In this document: positions 20,042 to 20,930 of the stretch, piece after piece | Numbering within the stretch: the stretch's first letter is position 1 | How the letters are laid out: every line of letters starts with the position of its first letter | Assembly: GCA_900752475.1 (NCBI GenBank) | Contig: CAADVJ010000077.1 | Span: 1-20,930 of the forward strand | Direction of reading: 5' to 3' | Origin: an uncultured Collinsella sp. | GTDB lineage: Bacteria; Actinomycetota; Coriobacteriia; Coriobacteriales; Coriobacteriaceae | Length of the DNA: 20,930 nt | Program-made: the position numbers and the translations under genes | Notes under the pieces: model-generated | What the model saw: only the letters and a program-made list of their open reading frames with translations | Databases searched by the model: none | What the model was told of the DNA's origin: nothing

Positions 20042-20930
20042 GTGAAGTCCCTCACCTCTTTTGCAAAGCGCTCAGCCCAGCTTGCCGCCGGCTTTGTCTG
20101 CGCTATCGCCCTTGCCGCTGGCGCGCCCACCGTCGCCGGCGCCCAAGTGCTCACGACCGACAATGTTTGCGGCAAAACCGCCGATGCGCGCGGCATCACG
20201 GCCGAAAACCTGCCCGATATCGATGCGACCAATGCCCTCGTCATGGGCAAAGACGGCACCGTCTACTATGGGCGCGGCGCCGATGAGCAGGTCAAGATTG
20301 CCTCGATCACCAAGGTCATGACCGCAATCCTAACCGTCGAGAATTGCAAGATGGACGAGAAGGTCACGGTGAGCAACGCCGCAGCCACCGTGGGTAATTC
20401 GACCGCCGGCTTGCTCGAAGGCGACGAGCTTACCGTGGAGCAGGCGCTGCGCGGCCTGATGATTCCCTCGGGCAACGACGCCGCCATCGTGCTCGCCGAA
20501 TATGTGGGCAAGAAGATCGACCCTAAGACCAAAGACGCCGAGGCCACATTTGTGAAGGCCATGAACGAGCGCGCTAAGAAGCTCGGCTGCACCGGTACGC
20601 TTTTTGAAAACCCGCATGGTCTGGACTTTGATGAGTGGGCTGGCGATATGCACTCAACCGCACACGACGTGGCGCTGATGATGCAGGAGGCCATGAAAAA
20701 CGACACGATCCGCGAGGTCGTAGCGAGCGAGGATTCCTGGATCGAGGTCACGGGCGCCGACGGCACCGACCATTCGCATTCCATGGACACGCATAACTAT
20801 TTGCTGGGCCAAGATGGCAACATCGGTGGCAAGACTGGCACCACCGACGATGCAGGCTATTGCTTTACGAGCGCCTACAACCGCGACGGCGACGAGATCT
20901 ACACCGTTATTTTGAACTCCACCACCAACG
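20042..20930 (+). CDS. Serine D-alanyl-D-alanine carboxypeptidase (S11/PBP5 type), 3' end outside window
   Basis: The visible 296 residues begin at a GTG and are cut by the window edge. A signal peptide (KR at 9-10, hydrophobic 12-28, likely cleavage after VAGA at 34) exports the enzyme. All three active-site motifs are present: SITK (S88, K91), SGN (143-145) and KTG (264-266, in GGKTGTTDDAG). The enzyme removes the terminal D-alanine from peptidoglycan stem peptides and so limits cross-linking. The ribosome site is weak (GAAAG 10 or more bases upstream), and no in-frame ATG lies before the GTG in a sensible position. It is divergent from the VanR/VanS-like operon, whose regulator may control it. 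Whether the usual PBP5-C domain and membrane anchor follow cannot be seen. Confidence 0.95.
   Translation, partial: MKSLTSFAKRSAQLAAGFVCAIALAAGAPTVAGAQVLTTDNVCGKTADARGITAENLPDIDATNALVMGKDGTVYYGRGADEQVKIASITKVMTAILTVENCKMDEKVTVSNAAATVGNSTAGLLEGDELTVEQALRGLMIPSGNDAAIVLAEYVGKKIDPKTKDAEATFVKAMNERAKKLGCTGTLFENPHGLDFDEWAGDMHSTAHDVALMMQEAMKNDTIREVVASEDSWIEVTGADGTDHSHSMDTHNYLLGQDGNIGGKTGTTDDAGYCFTSAYNRDGDEIYTVILNSTTN

Noticed and set aside
17884..20930. Vancomycin-resistance cluster
   Set aside because: The two-component system is VanRS-like and a D,D-carboxypeptidase is adjacent, but vanH, the D-Ala-D-Lac or D-Ala-D-Ser ligase and vanX are absent, and the carboxypeptidase is the housekeeping serine (S11) type, not VanY.
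1..20930. CRISPR array, IS element, prophage, tRNA, rRNA or riboswitch
   Set aside because: No regularly spaced repeats, transposase or integrase motifs, cloverleaf candidates or known aptamer-like leaders were noticed on either strand; the short inverted repeats are not flanked by visible target duplications.

Overview
The window reads as ordinary chromosome of a high-GC anaerobic actinobacterium. My best guess is Collinsella or a close relative in the Coriobacteriia. This is an inference from GC-rich wobble codons, the flavour of the proteins and short GGGGAC-type intergenic repeats; no 16S or other phylogenetic marker is present. Fourteen complete genes (219-19844) all lie on the minus strand. 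Only the last gene, a D-alanyl-D-alanine carboxypeptidase cut by the right edge, is on the plus strand.

Layout, left to right. 1-218 is non-coding and holds two back-to-back hairpins. 219-4040 carries an MFS transporter, an M20 amidohydrolase and an EamA/DMT exporter, separated by hairpins or terminators and so probably separate small units. 4241-9247 is a translationally coupled pair of YhgE/Pip-type membrane proteins with its own terminator and a candidate operator-promoter. 9248-9656 has no gene but several nested inverted repeats. 9657-11681 is htpG, with a terminator-like hairpin in its leader. 11884-12384 is a GNAT acetyltransferase.

12424-14488 is a compact tyrosine phosphorylation module. 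In transcription order it encodes a Wzz/CpsC-type membrane adaptor, a CpsD-type bacterial tyrosine kinase and a PHP-family phosphatase, which together usually control capsule or exopolysaccharide chain length. No glycosyltransferases are present here.

14684-17780 (transcribed leftwards) is pstB, then a PhoB-like response regulator, then a PhoR-like histidine kinase. This is a phosphate-response unit, but pstS, pstC, pstA and phoU are not beside it. 17884-19844 is a second two-component system of VanR/VanS type, with a four-helix sensor. It is transcribed divergently from the carboxypeptidase gene. The shared intergenic region holds an 11-bp-spaced repeat of the kind OmpR-family regulators bind, so the system may control cell-wall remodelling.

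I see no phage, CRISPR, IS element, tRNA, rRNA or riboswitch. I did not find a clearly new system. The points most worth a second look are the intergenic repeat family, the operator between the VanRS-like genes and the carboxypeptidase, the htpG leader hairpin, the isolated pstB and the paired YhgE proteins.
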